Below are positions 34,152 to 42,791 of a stretch of 45,880 nt of DNA, piece by piece. The stretch's first letter is position 1, and each line of letters opens with the position of its first letter. The translations under genes and the position numbers were made by a program. Origin of the DNA: Clostridiaceae bacterium (GTDB lineage: Bacteria; Bacillota; Clostridia; DSM-8532); NCBI GenBank assembly GCA_012840245.1, contig DULR01000105.1:1-45880 (forward strand), written 5' to 3'. The notes under the pieces are model-generated. The model was not told where the DNA came from, searched no databases, and was given only the letters and a program-made list of their open reading frames with translations.

Positions 34152-36713
34152 TCAGGAATCAGCCCACTTGATCAAAGGCAGGTCAAACTTGTTCATTAGA
34201 TAGGGATGATTCGGGAGGACTCTGAAAGAGTACCCGTATTCTCCGCCTTCTATGATGCAGATGGTTGCCTCGTAGAAATAAGTTGAAGCATCGGTCTGAC
34301 GCACCACCTTCATCTCGATGGCAGTACCGTTCACTATATTGTCCTGAACAAGCGGACCGTAAAATACCTCAACCCTCACATCCTCAGGCTTAAGCGAAGC
34401 AAGCTGTACAGTGACCGTTAAACGGTATTCCTGACCTGACATGATGTTGTGATCCACCAGCCCGTGTATGTCCTGATTGGCCATGATGCTCACATGAGGC
34501 CAGTTCCGCTCAACCAGCTGTTTCCATTCTGCAAGGGTCCGTACAAATCCGTACTGGGTCTCGCGGATCCTGATGTTTCTTATTATAGCGGGAATGTACA
34601 TTTTTTCGGTATATTCTATAACCATGCGATGAGTGCTGTATATTGGGGCCAGGGATTTTATGGACTCCTTCATTCGTGCCACCCAGCCAACCGGGATCCC
34701 GTTCTCACGGCTATAGAACAGAGGGATGATTTCCCGCTCCAGTGTATCGTACAGTGATTTGCTGTCAGAATCATCCTGATGCTGCTCGTTCTCAAATGGT
34801 GTATCGTCGCCGATGACCCATCCGTTCATCCCGTTGTAGCCTTCACACCACCAGCCGTCCAGAACGCTGAAATTGATGACGCCGTTGATGCAGGCTTTCT
34901 GACCGCTTGTTCCGCTGGCTTCCAGCGGACGGCGGGGATTGTTCATCCACACGTCCACGCCCTGGACCAGATGTCTGGCTACGGTCATATTATAGTTCTC
35001 GAGCAGGAATATTTTTCCCCGGAATCCTTCCCTTCTCGCGATGTCATGGATATTTTTGATGATCTGGTGGGCCGGATGGTCTGCCGGGTGTGCCTTTCCT
35101 GCGAAAATGATCTGAACCGGCATGTTTTTATTATTTAGTATTTTCTCTATGCGGGCCAGATTCCTGAATACAAGATTTGCCCGCTTGTAGGTGGCAAAGC
35201 GTCTGGCAAATCCGATGGTAAGAGCATTTGTGTCGAACTGGCTGTCCAGTTCGTTCACTTCGTGCAGCGGATAGCCGTTATGAAGGTATTGCTTTTTTAG
35301 TTTCTCGGTTATAAAACGGATCATTTTTGCTTTCAGCACATTATGAGTCTTCCATATTTCCTCGTCCGGGATTTTGTCAACGGCTTCCCAGACAGCGGGA
35401 TCATAAAGCCTGTTCTGCCAGTCGGACGGAAGATATTTATCGAAAAGATATTTGAAGCTTGGAGCCAACCATGTCATGGTATGTATACCATTTGTCACAT
35501 GGGTAATGGGGACCTCATCCTCGGGAATATCGGGCCAAACCGGATTGTAAATGCTGCGCGACACGGCACCGTGAAGCTTGCTGACCCCGTTTTTCTTTCC
35601 GGACATATTCAGGGCAAGAACGGCCATATTGAACACATTGGAGTCGCCGGGCTTAAGCCCCAGGCTTATGAACTCACTGCGTGTAAGGCCAAGCTGGCCC
35701 CAGTAATGGCTGAAATAGCGGTCGATCATATCCAGCGGGAACACGTCGTTTCCTGCCGGGACGGGAGTATGGGTAGTGAAGACCGATGATGAATAAACGA
35801 TTTCTCTGGCTTCACGGAAAGGCATGTTCTTTTCCATTACAAGCTTCCTTGCAAGTTCAAGGGCCATAAAGGCCGAATGGCCTTCGTTCATATGGTATAC
35901 GGTACCCTTTATGCCCAATGCGTCAAGAGTACGAATACCTCCGATACCTAAAAGGATCTCCTGCTGGATGCGGGTTTCCCTGTCACCGCCGTAAAGCCTT
36001 TCTGTGAGCGTCCTGTCATACTGGTTGTTTTCAGGGACATCGGTATCCATCAGATACAGATTGACCCGTCCGATTTTTATACACCAGATGCGCGCGTATA
36101 CAACACGGCCTGCCAGCTCGACATAGATTGTCAAAGGTCTGCCGTTGGCATCATAAACAGGTGAGACGGGAAGCTGGGAATAATTCAGGTCGGTGAAATG
36201 GGTTTCCTGCCAGCCTTCGCTGTTGATGCGCTGTTCAAAGTAACCCTGCTTGTAAAACAGACCTATGGCAGTAAAGGGGAGCCCCAGATCGCTGGCGGTC
36301 TTGCAGTGGTCTCCTGAGAGGACCCCGAGCCCGCCCGAATAAACAGGCAAAACCTCATGGATCCCGTATTCGGCTGAAAAATATATGATATGCTCATCCT
36401 TGTAATCAGGATAATTTATTTGAAACCAGGTGTCCTTCTGATTCATATAATTATTGAAATCATTTACCACCTTCTCGTAGCGCTTCATGAAATCAGCGTC
36501 GGAAAGCTTTTCCTCAAGTTTTCTCACGCTGACCTCCTGGAGGAAACGTACCGGATTCCTGTTGAGTTTTTCCCAAAGGGGCAAGTCGATTTCGCGGAAC
36601 AGATCGATGGCTTCAATGTTCCATGACCACCAAAGATTATAGGATATATCGCGAAGACCTGACAGTTTTTCAGGCAATGTAGTTGAAACTTTTATTTTCC
36701 CAAATTTGTACAT
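34152..36713 (-). CDS. glgP: Alpha-glucan (glycogen/maltodextrin) phosphorylase, GT35
   Basis: An 853-residue cytoplasmic enzyme releasing glucose 1-phosphate from alpha-1,4-glucan. The N-terminal ~110 residues match the DUF3417 region (SYNLWWSWN) of the Thermotoga-type short phosphorylases, followed by the catalytic domain. The PLP-binding segment is EASGTSGQKACINGV with Lys606. Other hallmarks are SAEYGIHEVLPVYSGGLG (113-130), HMNEGHSAF and TTHTPVPAGND. AGGAGG lies five bases before the ATG at 36713, which is preferred to 36815. It is upstream of the carboxypeptidase-like gene on the same strand (134 bases apart). It likely serves storage-glycogen turnover and is unrelated to the beta-glucan genes. 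Confidence 0.95.
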   Translation of the reverse strand: MYKFGKIKVSTTLPEKLSGLRDISYNLWWSWNIEAIDLFREIDLPLWEKLNRNPVRFLQEVSVRKLEEKLSDADFMKRYEKVVNDFNNYMNQKDTWFQINYPDYKDEHIIYFSAEYGIHEVLPVYSGGLGVLSGDHCKTASDLGLPFTAIGLFYKQGYFEQRINSEGWQETHFTDLNYSQLPVSPVYDANGRPLTIYVELAGRVVYARIWCIKIGRVNLYLMDTDVPENNQYDRTLTERLYGGDRETRIQQEILLGIGGIRTLDALGIKGTVYHMNEGHSAFMALELARKLVMEKNMPFREAREIVYSSSVFTTHTPVPAGNDVFPLDMIDRYFSHYWGQLGLTRSEFISLGLKPGDSNVFNMAVLALNMSGKKNGVSKLHGAVSRSIYNPVWPDIPEDEVPITHVTNGIHTMTWLAPSFKYLFDKYLPSDWQNRLYDPAVWEAVDKIPDEEIWKTHNVLKAKMIRFITEKLKKQYLHNGYPLHEVNELDSQFDTNALTIGFARRFATYKRANLVFRNLARIEKILNNKNMPVQIIFAGKAHPADHPAHQIIKNIHDIARREGFRGKIFLLENYNMTVARHLVQGVDVWMNNPRRPLEASGTSGQKACINGVINFSVLDGWWCEGYNGMNGWVIGDDTPFENEQHQDDSDSKSLYDTLEREIIPLFYSRENGIPVGWVARMKESIKSLAPIYSTHRMVIEYTEKMYIPAIIRNIRIRETQYGFVRTLAEWKQLVERNWPHVSIMANQDIHGLVDHNIMSGQEYRLTVTVQLASLKPEDVRVEVFYGPLVQDNIVNGTAIEMKVVRQTDASTYFYEATICIIEGGEYGYSFRVLPNHPYLMNKFDLPLIKWADS

Positions 36714-37101
36714 AGTGACCTCCTGGCTAAAAATTCGGTTAGGGCATTGCCCGTATTCGATGTATTCCGGGAAAGGCAGCGCTCCCGCTGAAAAATCAGA
36801 TAAACCCGCCGTCATTCAAGGAGGGGGACATCTTGCATAAAATTATATATACCCCATTTGAATACAGATTAATACGCCGTGTTCATGTTTATCCCGGATT
36901 AATTTATATAATTAACTTCATATTATATTACTAAAAAAAATCGAAAAAGACTATAAAAATACTATGATTTAAACTTATATTTGATATGCATATGTTTTAT
37001 CGGGTAAAATATTGTTGTAAACAGACGAAATATATTATAAACTTATTATAAACTTAAATATACAGCCTGATAAAACAAATAAGATGAAAGGGAGTACATA
37101 T
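36714..37101. other. Divergent intergenic region between glgP and thioredoxin
   Basis: A 388-base, very AT-rich stretch. It contains the glgP ribosome site (36718-36723), an ATTATA at 36842-36847 that reads TATAAT on the minus strand (possible glgP -10), and the thioredoxin promoter with a tandem 11-bp repeat (37035-37056). The frame of glgP is open to 36815, but that extension has no family similarity. No gene seen. Confidence 0.6.
37012..37056 (+). promoter_or_regulatory. Thioredoxin promoter region with tandem 11-bp repeat
   Basis: TTGTTG (37012-37017) is followed after 18 bases by TATAAA (37036-37041). The 11-mer TTATAAACTTA occurs twice in perfect tandem (37035-37045, 37046-37056), so the -10 box is duplicated one helical turn downstream. 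Confidence 0.45.
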
Positions 37102-37431
37102 ATGCCTTCCGATAAGGTACTGACTATCAAAAGCAGTAATTTTGAAGAACAGGTCTTAAAATCTCCAATTCCTGTTTTGCTGGATTTCTGGGCTATCTGG
37201 TGTGGTCCGTGCAAAGCCATCAGTCCTACCATAGATGAACTTGCCGAAGAATACGAAGGCCGTTTCAGGATCGGAAAAGTCAACGTTGACGAGGAAAGCG
37301 AGCTTGTCAGGAATTTCAATATCATGAGCATTCCCACATTAATAGCCTTCAAAGACGGAAACCAGGTTGAAAAAATCATCGGTGCCAGATCCAAATCGGA
37401 TTTGAAGGATTTACTGGACAAGTATATTTAA
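37102..37431 (+). CDS. Thioredoxin
   Basis: A 109-residue thioredoxin with active site WCGPC (residues ~27-31 in FWAIWCGPCKA) and the cis-Pro loop SIPTL. It reduces disulfides in cytoplasmic proteins. The ATG at 37084 is also in frame, but AAAGGGAG lies seven bases before 37102 and the shorter form has the usual length. It is followed 24 bases later by the DivIVA-like gene and may be co-transcribed with it. Confidence 0.95.
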   Translation: MPSDKVLTIKSSNFEEQVLKSPIPVLLDFWAIWCGPCKAISPTIDELAEEYEGRFRIGKVNVDEESELVRNFNIMSIPTLIAFKDGNQVEKIIGARSKSDLKDLLDKYI

Positions 37432-37455
37432 TTATTTACGATAGGAGTGTTGGTT

Positions 37456-37947
37456 ATGTCAGGCGAGAAAAAATTCGGCACAGCAATGTTCGGGTTCAAC
37501 AAATCGGATGTAAATGCATACATCGAGAAGATCCTATATGAATTTGACCTTCGTCTGAAGGAAAAAGATGATGAAATATCAAATCTCAAGCTGCAGATTC
37601 GTGAAATGAAGACACGATATGAATCGGCTGCACAGAACAACGAGTATTTTGCGAAGGAAAAGGAAAGGATAGCCAGCGCTCTGATCACCGCTCAGGAAAA
37701 AGCCGATGCGATCCTGGAAGAAGCGAAGGAACGAGCGGCCGAGGAAAAAGTAAGACTGGAACAGGCTCTTGAAAAAGAAAGAGAGAGAATCATAGACATA
37801 AAACGCGATATAAAAATGATGAAAGAACAAGTGAGCGCAATGCTTGCGAAATATCAGGGCGAGCTGGAAGAGGCTGAAAATTACATATCCGGCAGGGAAT
37901 CAGAATATACCGAAAATGATGGCCACGAAGAAGCAGTGAATTTGTAA
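37456..37947 (+). CDS. DivIVA-domain coiled-coil protein
   Basis: A 163-residue protein. The N-terminus (FGFNKSDVNAYIEKI) matches the lipid-binding DivIVA/GpsB start. The rest is a charged coiled coil (about 25-150) rich in Glu, Lys and Arg. Such proteins mark curved membrane at poles and septa and recruit division or wall-synthesis partners. AGGAG lies eight bases before the ATG; a GTG at 37447 is in frame but overlaps that site. It is shorter than typical DivIVA, so its exact role is uncertain. Confidence 0.8.
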   Translation: MSGEKKFGTAMFGFNKSDVNAYIEKILYEFDLRLKEKDDEISNLKLQIREMKTRYESAAQNNEYFAKEKERIASALITAQEKADAILEEAKERAAEEKVRLEQALEKERERIIDIKRDIKMMKEQVSAMLAKYQGELEEAENYISGRESEYTENDGHEEAVNL

Positions 37948-37988
37948 AATTGTCGGATATACTTTTTATACACATTGATGTAAAGAAG

Positions 37989-37997
37989 TGCTATAAT
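37989..37997 (+). promoter_or_regulatory. Extended -10 promoter of the Lrp/aminotransferase pair
   Basis: TGCTATAAT is a perfect extended -10. Transcription would start near 38004, directly at the hairpin described next. No good -35 is seen at normal spacing. Confidence 0.5.
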
Positions 37998-38003
37998 TAA
38001 TGG

Positions 38004-38033
38004 AAAGCCCTGTTTCAACAGCAGGGTTTTCTT
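38004..38033 (+). terminator. Stem-loop with T-rich tail between DivIVA-like and Lrp genes
   Basis: AAGCCCTG pairs with CAGGGTTT (one G-U) around the 9-base loop TTTCAACAG and is followed by TTCTTGT. It can terminate read-through from the DivIVA-like gene. Because it lies at the expected 5' end of the Lrp transcript, it may also act as a leader hairpin. Confidence 0.55.
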
Positions 38034-38095
38034 GTATCTTCATACGGCTTTTGGAGATAACGATTTTACCTTGGTTTTTGAAGGGAGATGGGTTG

Positions 38096-38578
38096 ATGAA
38101 AAAGGAATTGCTGAATATTCTCAAAAGGAATTGCAGACTGACCTGTGATGAGATTGCCGTTATGCTGGGAACTACTGCTGAAGAGGTTGAGGAAGCGATG
38201 AAGGAGCTCGATGAAAAGGGCGTAATTCTTGCTTACAACGCGTTGATAGATTGGGAAAAGGTTGACGAAGAAATCGTTACTGCCTATATTGAGGTAAAAG
38301 TGACACCTCAGAGGGGCCAGGGATATGACAAGGTAGCCGAAAGGATATACAAGTATCCTCAGGTTACTGCCTGCTGTCTGATGTCTGGTGGTTTCGATCT
38401 TTTCGTTGTCGTAGAAGGCAAGACCATGAAAGAGGTGGCGCTTTTCGTAGCTGAAAAATTAGCGCCTATAGAATCTGTCTTAAGCTGCGCAACTCATTTC
38501 GTGCTTAAAAAGTACAAGGAAAACAATGTAGTTTTCAACGGATACCATAAAGATGACAGAGAGGCAGTGGTATTATGA
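38096..38578 (+). CDS. Lrp/AsnC-family transcriptional regulator
   Basis: A 160-residue regulator with an N-terminal winged-helix domain (LLNILKRNCRLTCDEIAVML, from residue 5) and a C-terminal RAM ligand-binding domain (about 65-145; the GFDLFVVVEG strand is typical). Members sense amino acids as dimers or octamers. The ATG at 38096 follows AAGGGAG by eight bases; the frame is open from 38000 without support. The stop overlaps the aminotransferase start (ATGA), so the two are translationally coupled and probably regulate and perform related amino-acid metabolism. Confidence 0.93.
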   Translation: MKKELLNILKRNCRLTCDEIAVMLGTTAEEVEEAMKELDEKGVILAYNALIDWEKVDEEIVTAYIEVKVTPQRGQGYDKVAERIYKYPQVTACCLMSGGFDLFVVVEGKTMKEVALFVAEKLAPIESVLSCATHFVLKKYKENNVVFNGYHKDDREAVVL

Positions 38579-39762
38579 GCATCAGCAGGATAAGAGGGTT
38601 AATAAAGAAAAACATATTGGATACTCCCCCATCAGGGATAAGGAAATATTTCGATCTTATAAACGAAATGAAGGGCGCCATCTCTCTGGGAATAGGCGAG
38701 CCTGATTTTGAGACCCCATGGACCATCAGAGAGGAAGGAATATATTCCCTTGAGAAAGGCCGGACCCACTATTCGTCCAATGCTGGTTTCATAGAGCTCA
38801 GGGAAGAGATCTCGCGATACATGGAAAGAAAATTCGGTCTGAAATATGATCCGAGGGATGAGATACTGGTTACGGTAGGAGGCAGTGAAGCCATCGATAT
38901 AGCTGTCAGGACCTTTGCCGGCCCCGGTGATGAGGTCATCGTTCCTGAACCATCATTTGTAGCATATAAAGGCTGTGTGATGTTCACCGGAGCAAAACCT
39001 GTCACCATTGAGCTTAAGGCTGAGAATCGCTTCAGGCTGAAACCTGAACAGGTTCTGGAAGCCATAACCGAAAGAACCAGGGCGATCATAATAGGATATC
39101 CCAACAACCCGACCGGAGCTACCATGGATTATGAAGATTACGCTGCTCTGGTGGAGGTACTTAAGGATAAGGATATTGTTGTGATATCTGATGAGCTTTA
39201 CGCCGAACTGACCTATCATGGGAAACATGTATCCATTGCCCGATTCCCTGAAATGAAATATAAGACCATCGTTATCAACGGTTTTTCAAAGGCATTTGCC
39301 ATGACGGGCTGGAGGATCGGATTTGTCTGCTGCAATGCCGAGATCCTGGAGCAGATGAAGAAAATCCACCAGTATGCCCTGATGTGCAGTCCTACAACAG
39401 CCCAGTACGCAGCTATAGAGGCTTTGAGAAACGGAGATGATGAAGTGAGGCGGATGACCGATGAATACAACCGTCGCCGCCTTGTCATGGTGGATGGGTT
39501 GAGAAAGGCAGGCCTTGACTGCTTTGAGCCTGTCGGAGCATTTTATGTATTTCCTGATATCACATCGACGGGTCTGTCTTCAGACAGCTTCTGTGAAAGG
39601 CTTTTGATGGAAGAGAAGGTCCTGATGGTGCCCGGAAATGCCTTCGGCGCATGCGGTGAAGGCTTTGTAAGGGCAACCTACGCCACCTCCATCGAAAATA
39701 TAAGGGAAGCTCTGACACGTATAGCCCGATTTGTTGAAAGAGTCAAAAATGAAAAGAAATGA
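38575..39762 (+). CDS. Class I/II PLP-dependent aminotransferase
   Basis: A 395-residue fold-type I aminotransferase. Key residues are Asn177 in YPNNPTG, Asp206 in ISDELYAEL, PLP lysine Lys239 in GFSKAFAMTGWRIG and substrate-binding Arg near 370 (GFVRATYA). It resembles the aspartate/aromatic aminotransferase group common in Clostridia. It overlaps the Lrp-type regulator gene by four bases. Amino-donor specificity cannot be fixed from sequence. Confidence 0.93.
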   Translation: MSISRIRGLIKKNILDTPPSGIRKYFDLINEMKGAISLGIGEPDFETPWTIREEGIYSLEKGRTHYSSNAGFIELREEISRYMERKFGLKYDPRDEILVTVGGSEAIDIAVRTFAGPGDEVIVPEPSFVAYKGCVMFTGAKPVTIELKAENRFRLKPEQVLEAITERTRAIIIGYPNNPTGATMDYEDYAALVEVLKDKDIVVISDELYAELTYHGKHVSIARFPEMKYKTIVINGFSKAFAMTGWRIGFVCCNAEILEQMKKIHQYALMCSPTTAQYAAIEALRNGDDEVRRMTDEYNRRRLVMVDGLRKAGLDCFEPVGAFYVFPDITSTGLSSDSFCERLLMEEKVLMVPGNAFGACGEGFVRATYATSIENIREALTRIARFVERVKNEKK

Positions 39763-39764
39763 AC

Positions 39765-39802
39765 ATAAATAAGGGGTGATAGTATTATCACCCTTTATTT
39801 AT
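39765..39802. terminator. Bidirectional terminator shared by aminotransferase and Spo0E-like genes
   Basis: Arms 39765-39781 and 39786-39802 pair over 17 positions with a single G-U, around a 4-base loop. Outer A/T-rich parts give a T-tail on either strand. The Spo0E-like stop codon (39788-39790, minus strand) lies inside the hairpin. Confidence 0.85.
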
Positions 39803-39940
39803 GTACTTCTTGTTCTGAGATCTCATCTTTTCAACAATAAGTACGTCAAGCTGCCTGCTGATGTCAAGTATGGTTCTCTGGCTGTGGCCTGATGATATAG
39901 CTCTGTTCAGCCTGCTCCTGACTTTCTCTATGTTTTTCAT
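39788..39940 (-). CDS. Spo0E-like aspartyl-phosphate phosphatase, 50 residues
   Basis: A short gene between the aminotransferase and fabI genes. The product has 50 residues, with two helices and the family signature SRQLDVLI near residues 28-35 (Spo0E proteins have SQxLDxLI). Spo0E-type proteins dephosphorylate Spo0A and delay sporulation. Support for a real gene is strong: GGGGAGGGG seven bases upstream, a near-consensus promoter further up and a terminator at the end. It implies that the organism has the Spo0A phosphorelay. The target is inferred from family knowledge. Confidence 0.85.
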   Translation of the reverse strand: MKNIEKVRSRLNRAISSGHSQRTILDISRQLDVLIVEKMRSQNKKYINKG

Positions 39941-39979
39941 TGGTATTCCCCTCCCCAAGGGACACTTAATATTAAGGAA

Positions 39980-40008
39980 AATATAGCATGCTTTTTACAT
40001 AAAGTCAA
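39980..40008 (-). promoter_or_regulatory. Promoter of the Spo0E-like gene
   Basis: On the minus strand TTGACT, a 17-base spacer and TATATT preceded by TGC lie about 40 bases upstream of the start codon: a near-consensus sigma-A promoter with extended -10. Confidence 0.75.
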
Positions 40009-40155
40009 CAAAAACTGCATGTAGTAATGGTTTTCGACATTTTTCGCTATTATTCTTCAAAGTTCACTCCATGAAAATTAACACTTTTTGTCAATCATAA
40101 GTTTTGGGTATATAACTGCACAGACTTGAATCAATTACCGTTTTATTGTATATTG

Positions 40156-40174
40156 ATTATTATCAGATAATAAT
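40156..40174. promoter_or_regulatory. 19-bp perfect palindrome in the fabI promoter region
   Basis: ATTATTATC-A-GATAATAAT is a perfect inverted repeat 26 bases before the fabI start, among several overlapping AT-rich -35/-10 candidates. It could be an operator for a fatty-acid regulator (FabT/FapR type), but it does not match a consensus I can name with confidence. Confidence 0.45.
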
Positions 40175-40200
40175 ATTAGATAATATACGGAGGTTTTAAG

Positions 40201-40971
40201 ATGGGAGATCTGCTGAAAGGTAAAAATATACTTATAATGGGTGTCCGAAACAAATGGAGCATAGCATGGGGAATTGCCGAAGCTGCAAGGTCCCAGGGCG
40301 CCAATCTTATATTCACCTATTTCGGAGAAAGGGAAAAGGAGGCATTGCAAAAACTGACTGCCGGTATGGGCGAGGTCACGGCTTATCAATGCGATGTTTC
40401 AAATGAAGAGGATATCGATCTCGTATTCAATGAGATAAGGCAGAAGTATGGAGTGCTTCATGGACTGGTCCATGCAATAGCGTATGCAAAAGCAGAGGAT
40501 CTTCAGGATACCTTCGTCAACACTTCGAAAGAGGGCTTCCTGCTGGCAATGGATATCAGCGTTTATTCATTCATTTCTGTCACAAGAAGAGCCCGCGGGC
40601 TCATGAGCGAAGGCGGCAGCATTCTGACTCTTACCTACCGAGGCTCAGAGAAGGTTTCGCCGGGTTATAATGTAATGGGCGTGGCAAAAGCAGCCCTTGA
40701 ATCGAGCATTCGTTATGCAGCCTATGAGCTGGGAAGCAGCGGCATCCGTGTCAACGGGATCTCGGCAGGACCGGTAAAGACCATGTCAGCCAAGGGAGTC
40801 AAAAATTTCAGCGATATTCTTGGTATAGTTGAGGAAAAAGCTCCCCTCAAACGGAACATAACCCTCGAAGATCTCGGCGGAGCGGCTGTTTTCCTGTTGA
40901 GCGGGCTTTCGTCCGGCATAACCGGCGAGATATTATATGTCGATTCCGGTTATAATATTATGGGTATCTAA
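40201..40971 (+). CDS. fabI: Enoyl-[acyl-carrier-protein] reductase (NADH), FabI type
   Basis: A 256-residue short-chain dehydrogenase-fold enzyme that performs the last reduction of each fatty-acid elongation cycle. FabI hallmarks are the N-terminal GVRNKWSIAWGIA, Tyr146 (LTYRGSE) and catalytic Tyr156 six residues before Lys163 (GYNVMGVAK). The start follows GGAGG by about eight bases. It is a single-gene unit, not inside a fab operon, and is followed by an intrinsic terminator. FabI is the triclosan/isoniazid-type drug target; many Clostridia use FabK instead, so its presence is informative. Confidence 0.93.
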   Translation: MGDLLKGKNILIMGVRNKWSIAWGIAEAARSQGANLIFTYFGEREKEALQKLTAGMGEVTAYQCDVSNEEDIDLVFNEIRQKYGVLHGLVHAIAYAKAEDLQDTFVNTSKEGFLLAMDISVYSFISVTRRARGLMSEGGSILTLTYRGSEKVSPGYNVMGVAKAALESSIRYAAYELGSSGIRVNGISAGPVKTMSAKGVKNFSDILGIVEEKAPLKRNITLEDLGGAAVFLLSGLSSGITGEILYVDSGYNIMGI

Positions 40972-41032
40972 ATGTTAACAATATGTTCATAAATTATTCA
41001 TTAATTTATAGCATAATTAAATCATCGTATAT

Positions 41033-41077
41033 ATGGCGGGTTTTGATGTTATCATTTGGAAGCCCGCCATCTTTTTG
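41033..41077 (+). terminator. Intrinsic terminator after fabI
   Basis: ATGGCGGG and CCCGCCAT form an 8-bp stem with a 22-base loop and are followed by CTTTTT. It lies between fabI and the ABC operon. If that operon's promoter lies upstream, it would instead be a leader attenuator; no clear promoter is seen after it. Confidence 0.65.
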
Positions 41078-41128
41078 GCTGACAGGAGAAGTCCTGGTTC
41101 CAGCTTGAAGGAAGAAGGAGGGAAAGCA

Positions 41129-42079
41129 TTGATAGAAATTCAAAATCTGACTAAAACATATGGCAGGATAAAAGCTGTGGACAATATCAGCTTTACGGTC
41201 GAAAAAGGAGAGATCCTGGGATTCCTCGGCCCCAACGGAGCAGGAAAGTCCACCACGATGAATATTCTTACAGGCTTTATTTCCTCAACATCAGGAGTCG
41301 TCAAGGTTGCCGGCGTGGATGTCCTCGAAAAACCGGTTGAGGTGAAAAAGCACATAGGGTATCTGCCCGAACAACCGCCTTTATATCTGGACATGACGGT
41401 CAACGAGTATCTGGATTTCTGCGCAAGGCTGAAATCAGTACCGGCAAAGGAATGGAAAAGCCAGAAGAAAGATATAATGGAACTGGTCAAAGTAACACAT
41501 GTGAGCCATCGTCTGATCAAGAACCTTTCAAAAGGTTACAAGCAGAGAGTAGGTCTCGCACAGGCACTGGTAGGCACACCCGAAGTACTTATTCTTGACG
41601 AGCCCACCGTCGGACTCGATCCCAAGCAGATCATCGAGATCAGAAATCTCATCAAGGCTTTGGGCAAAAACCACACGATCATACTGAGCTCTCACATACT
41701 TCCCGAAGTAAGCGCGGTCTGCGACAGGGTCGTTATCATCAATAAAGGCAAAATAGCTGCCATCGATACGCCTGAAAACCTGTCCAAGGCATTGACCGAC
41801 TTCTCAAGGTTCACAGTTACGGTGGCCGGTCCGGAAAACAAGGTCAAAGATATAATTTCACACATATACGGCGTTAAATATCTGGAAACGAGCAACAAGC
41901 TCAAAGAAGATGAATACAGCTATATAGTCGAAGCCGACAAGGAGATCGACGTCAGAAAGCCTATGTTCAATCAGCTTGCTCAGCATGGATTCCCCATTCT
42001 GGAGCTCAGATCGCTCAATCTGTCACTTGAAGATATCTTCCTCCAGCTGACCACCACTGAAGAAAAGGAGGCTGTCTGA
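41129..42079 (+). CDS. ABC transporter ATP-binding protein (GldA/NatA-like)
   Basis: A 316-residue ATPase. Walker A is GPNGAGKS (34-41), the signature is LSKGYKQRVG (133-142), Walker B is VLILDEPT with Glu158, and the H-loop is ILSSHILP. The C-terminal ~90 residues form the extra domain of ABC-2-type exporters. The frame is open from 41033, but the TTG at 41129 follows AAGGAGGG by six bases and gives the normal N-terminus (IEIQNLTKTYG). It is first of four tightly packed genes (permease, GldG-like, DUF4340) that match the Gld gliding-type ABC arrangement, here in a Firmicute where function is unknown. Confidence 0.93.
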   Translation: MIEIQNLTKTYGRIKAVDNISFTVEKGEILGFLGPNGAGKSTTMNILTGFISSTSGVVKVAGVDVLEKPVEVKKHIGYLPEQPPLYLDMTVNEYLDFCARLKSVPAKEWKSQKKDIMELVKVTHVSHRLIKNLSKGYKQRVGLAQALVGTPEVLILDEPTVGLDPKQIIEIRNLIKALGKNHTIILSSHILPEVSAVCDRVVIINKGKIAAIDTPENLSKALTDFSRFTVTVAGPENKVKDIISHIYGVKYLETSNKLKEDEYSYIVEADKEIDVRKPMFNQLAQHGFPILELRSLNLSLEDIFLQLTTTEEKEAV

Positions 42080-42081
42080 TT

Positions 42082-42786
42082 ATGTTTGCCATAATGAAAA
42101 GAGATTTCAGATCATATTTCAACTCTCCCATCGCATACGTGCTGATCGGTCTTTTCATGCTTCTTATGGGACTTTACTTCAATAGCTTTATTGGATACGG
42201 TTCGGACATCACGGGCGAGCTTGTTTCGATCATGAGCGGACTTCTTCTTTTCATCGTTCCTATCCTGACCATGAGGTCCATGGCCGAAGACAAGAAAAAC
42301 GGAACCGAAGTTTTGCTTTTGACTGCTCCCGTCAGAGTGACCGAGATCGTGCTGGGCAAGTTCCTGGCAGCCTTCAGCGTATTTCTGGTTATGACGGGCG
42401 TCACGCTTATATTCCCAATTATTATCCTGGTGGCCGGCAAACCGGATATCCCTCTGATCTTGAGTGCATATCTCGGATATATCCTGCTGGGAGCCCTGTA
42501 TATAAGCCTGGGGATCTTTGCGTCTTCCCTTACCGAAAATCAGATAATAGCTTCTATAATAAGCCTGGTTTCCATATTCCTCATACAGAATGTGGGTTAT
42601 CTTGCAACCTTCTTCAGCGGTATTCTCAACAAAGCATTTTTGTGGCTCTCCATATCGGACAGGTATGATGATTTCAGCAGAGGAATCATAGACCTGACAT
42701 CAGTAATCTTTTTGATTTGTTACGCATCAGTATTCCTGATTCTCACTGTCAGGGTTATTGAACGCAAACGTTGGAGTCAGGGGTGA
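42082..42786 (+). CDS. ABC-2 type permease (GldF-like)
   Basis: A 234-residue integral membrane protein with about six helices and an N-terminal MFAIMKRDFRSYFNSPIAY typical of GldF-like subunits. The segment SMAEDKKNGTEVLLLTAP after helix 2 is a family hallmark. It starts three bases after the ATPase stop, with AAGGAGG 11 bases upstream. It would form the membrane channel or anchor for the ATPase. Confidence 0.9.
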   Translation: MFAIMKRDFRSYFNSPIAYVLIGLFMLLMGLYFNSFIGYGSDITGELVSIMSGLLLFIVPILTMRSMAEDKKNGTEVLLLTAPVRVTEIVLGKFLAAFSVFLVMTGVTLIFPIIILVAGKPDIPLILSAYLGYILLGALYISLGIFASSLTENQIIASIISLVSIFLIQNVGYLATFFSGILNKAFLWLSISDRYDDFSRGIIDLTSVIFLICYASVFLILTVRVIERKRWSQG

Positions 42787-42791
42787 TTGCT

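Noticed and set aside
36714..36815. N-terminal extension of the phosphorylase
   Set aside because: The extra 34 residues lack family similarity, and a perfect ribosome site precedes the internal ATG at 36713.
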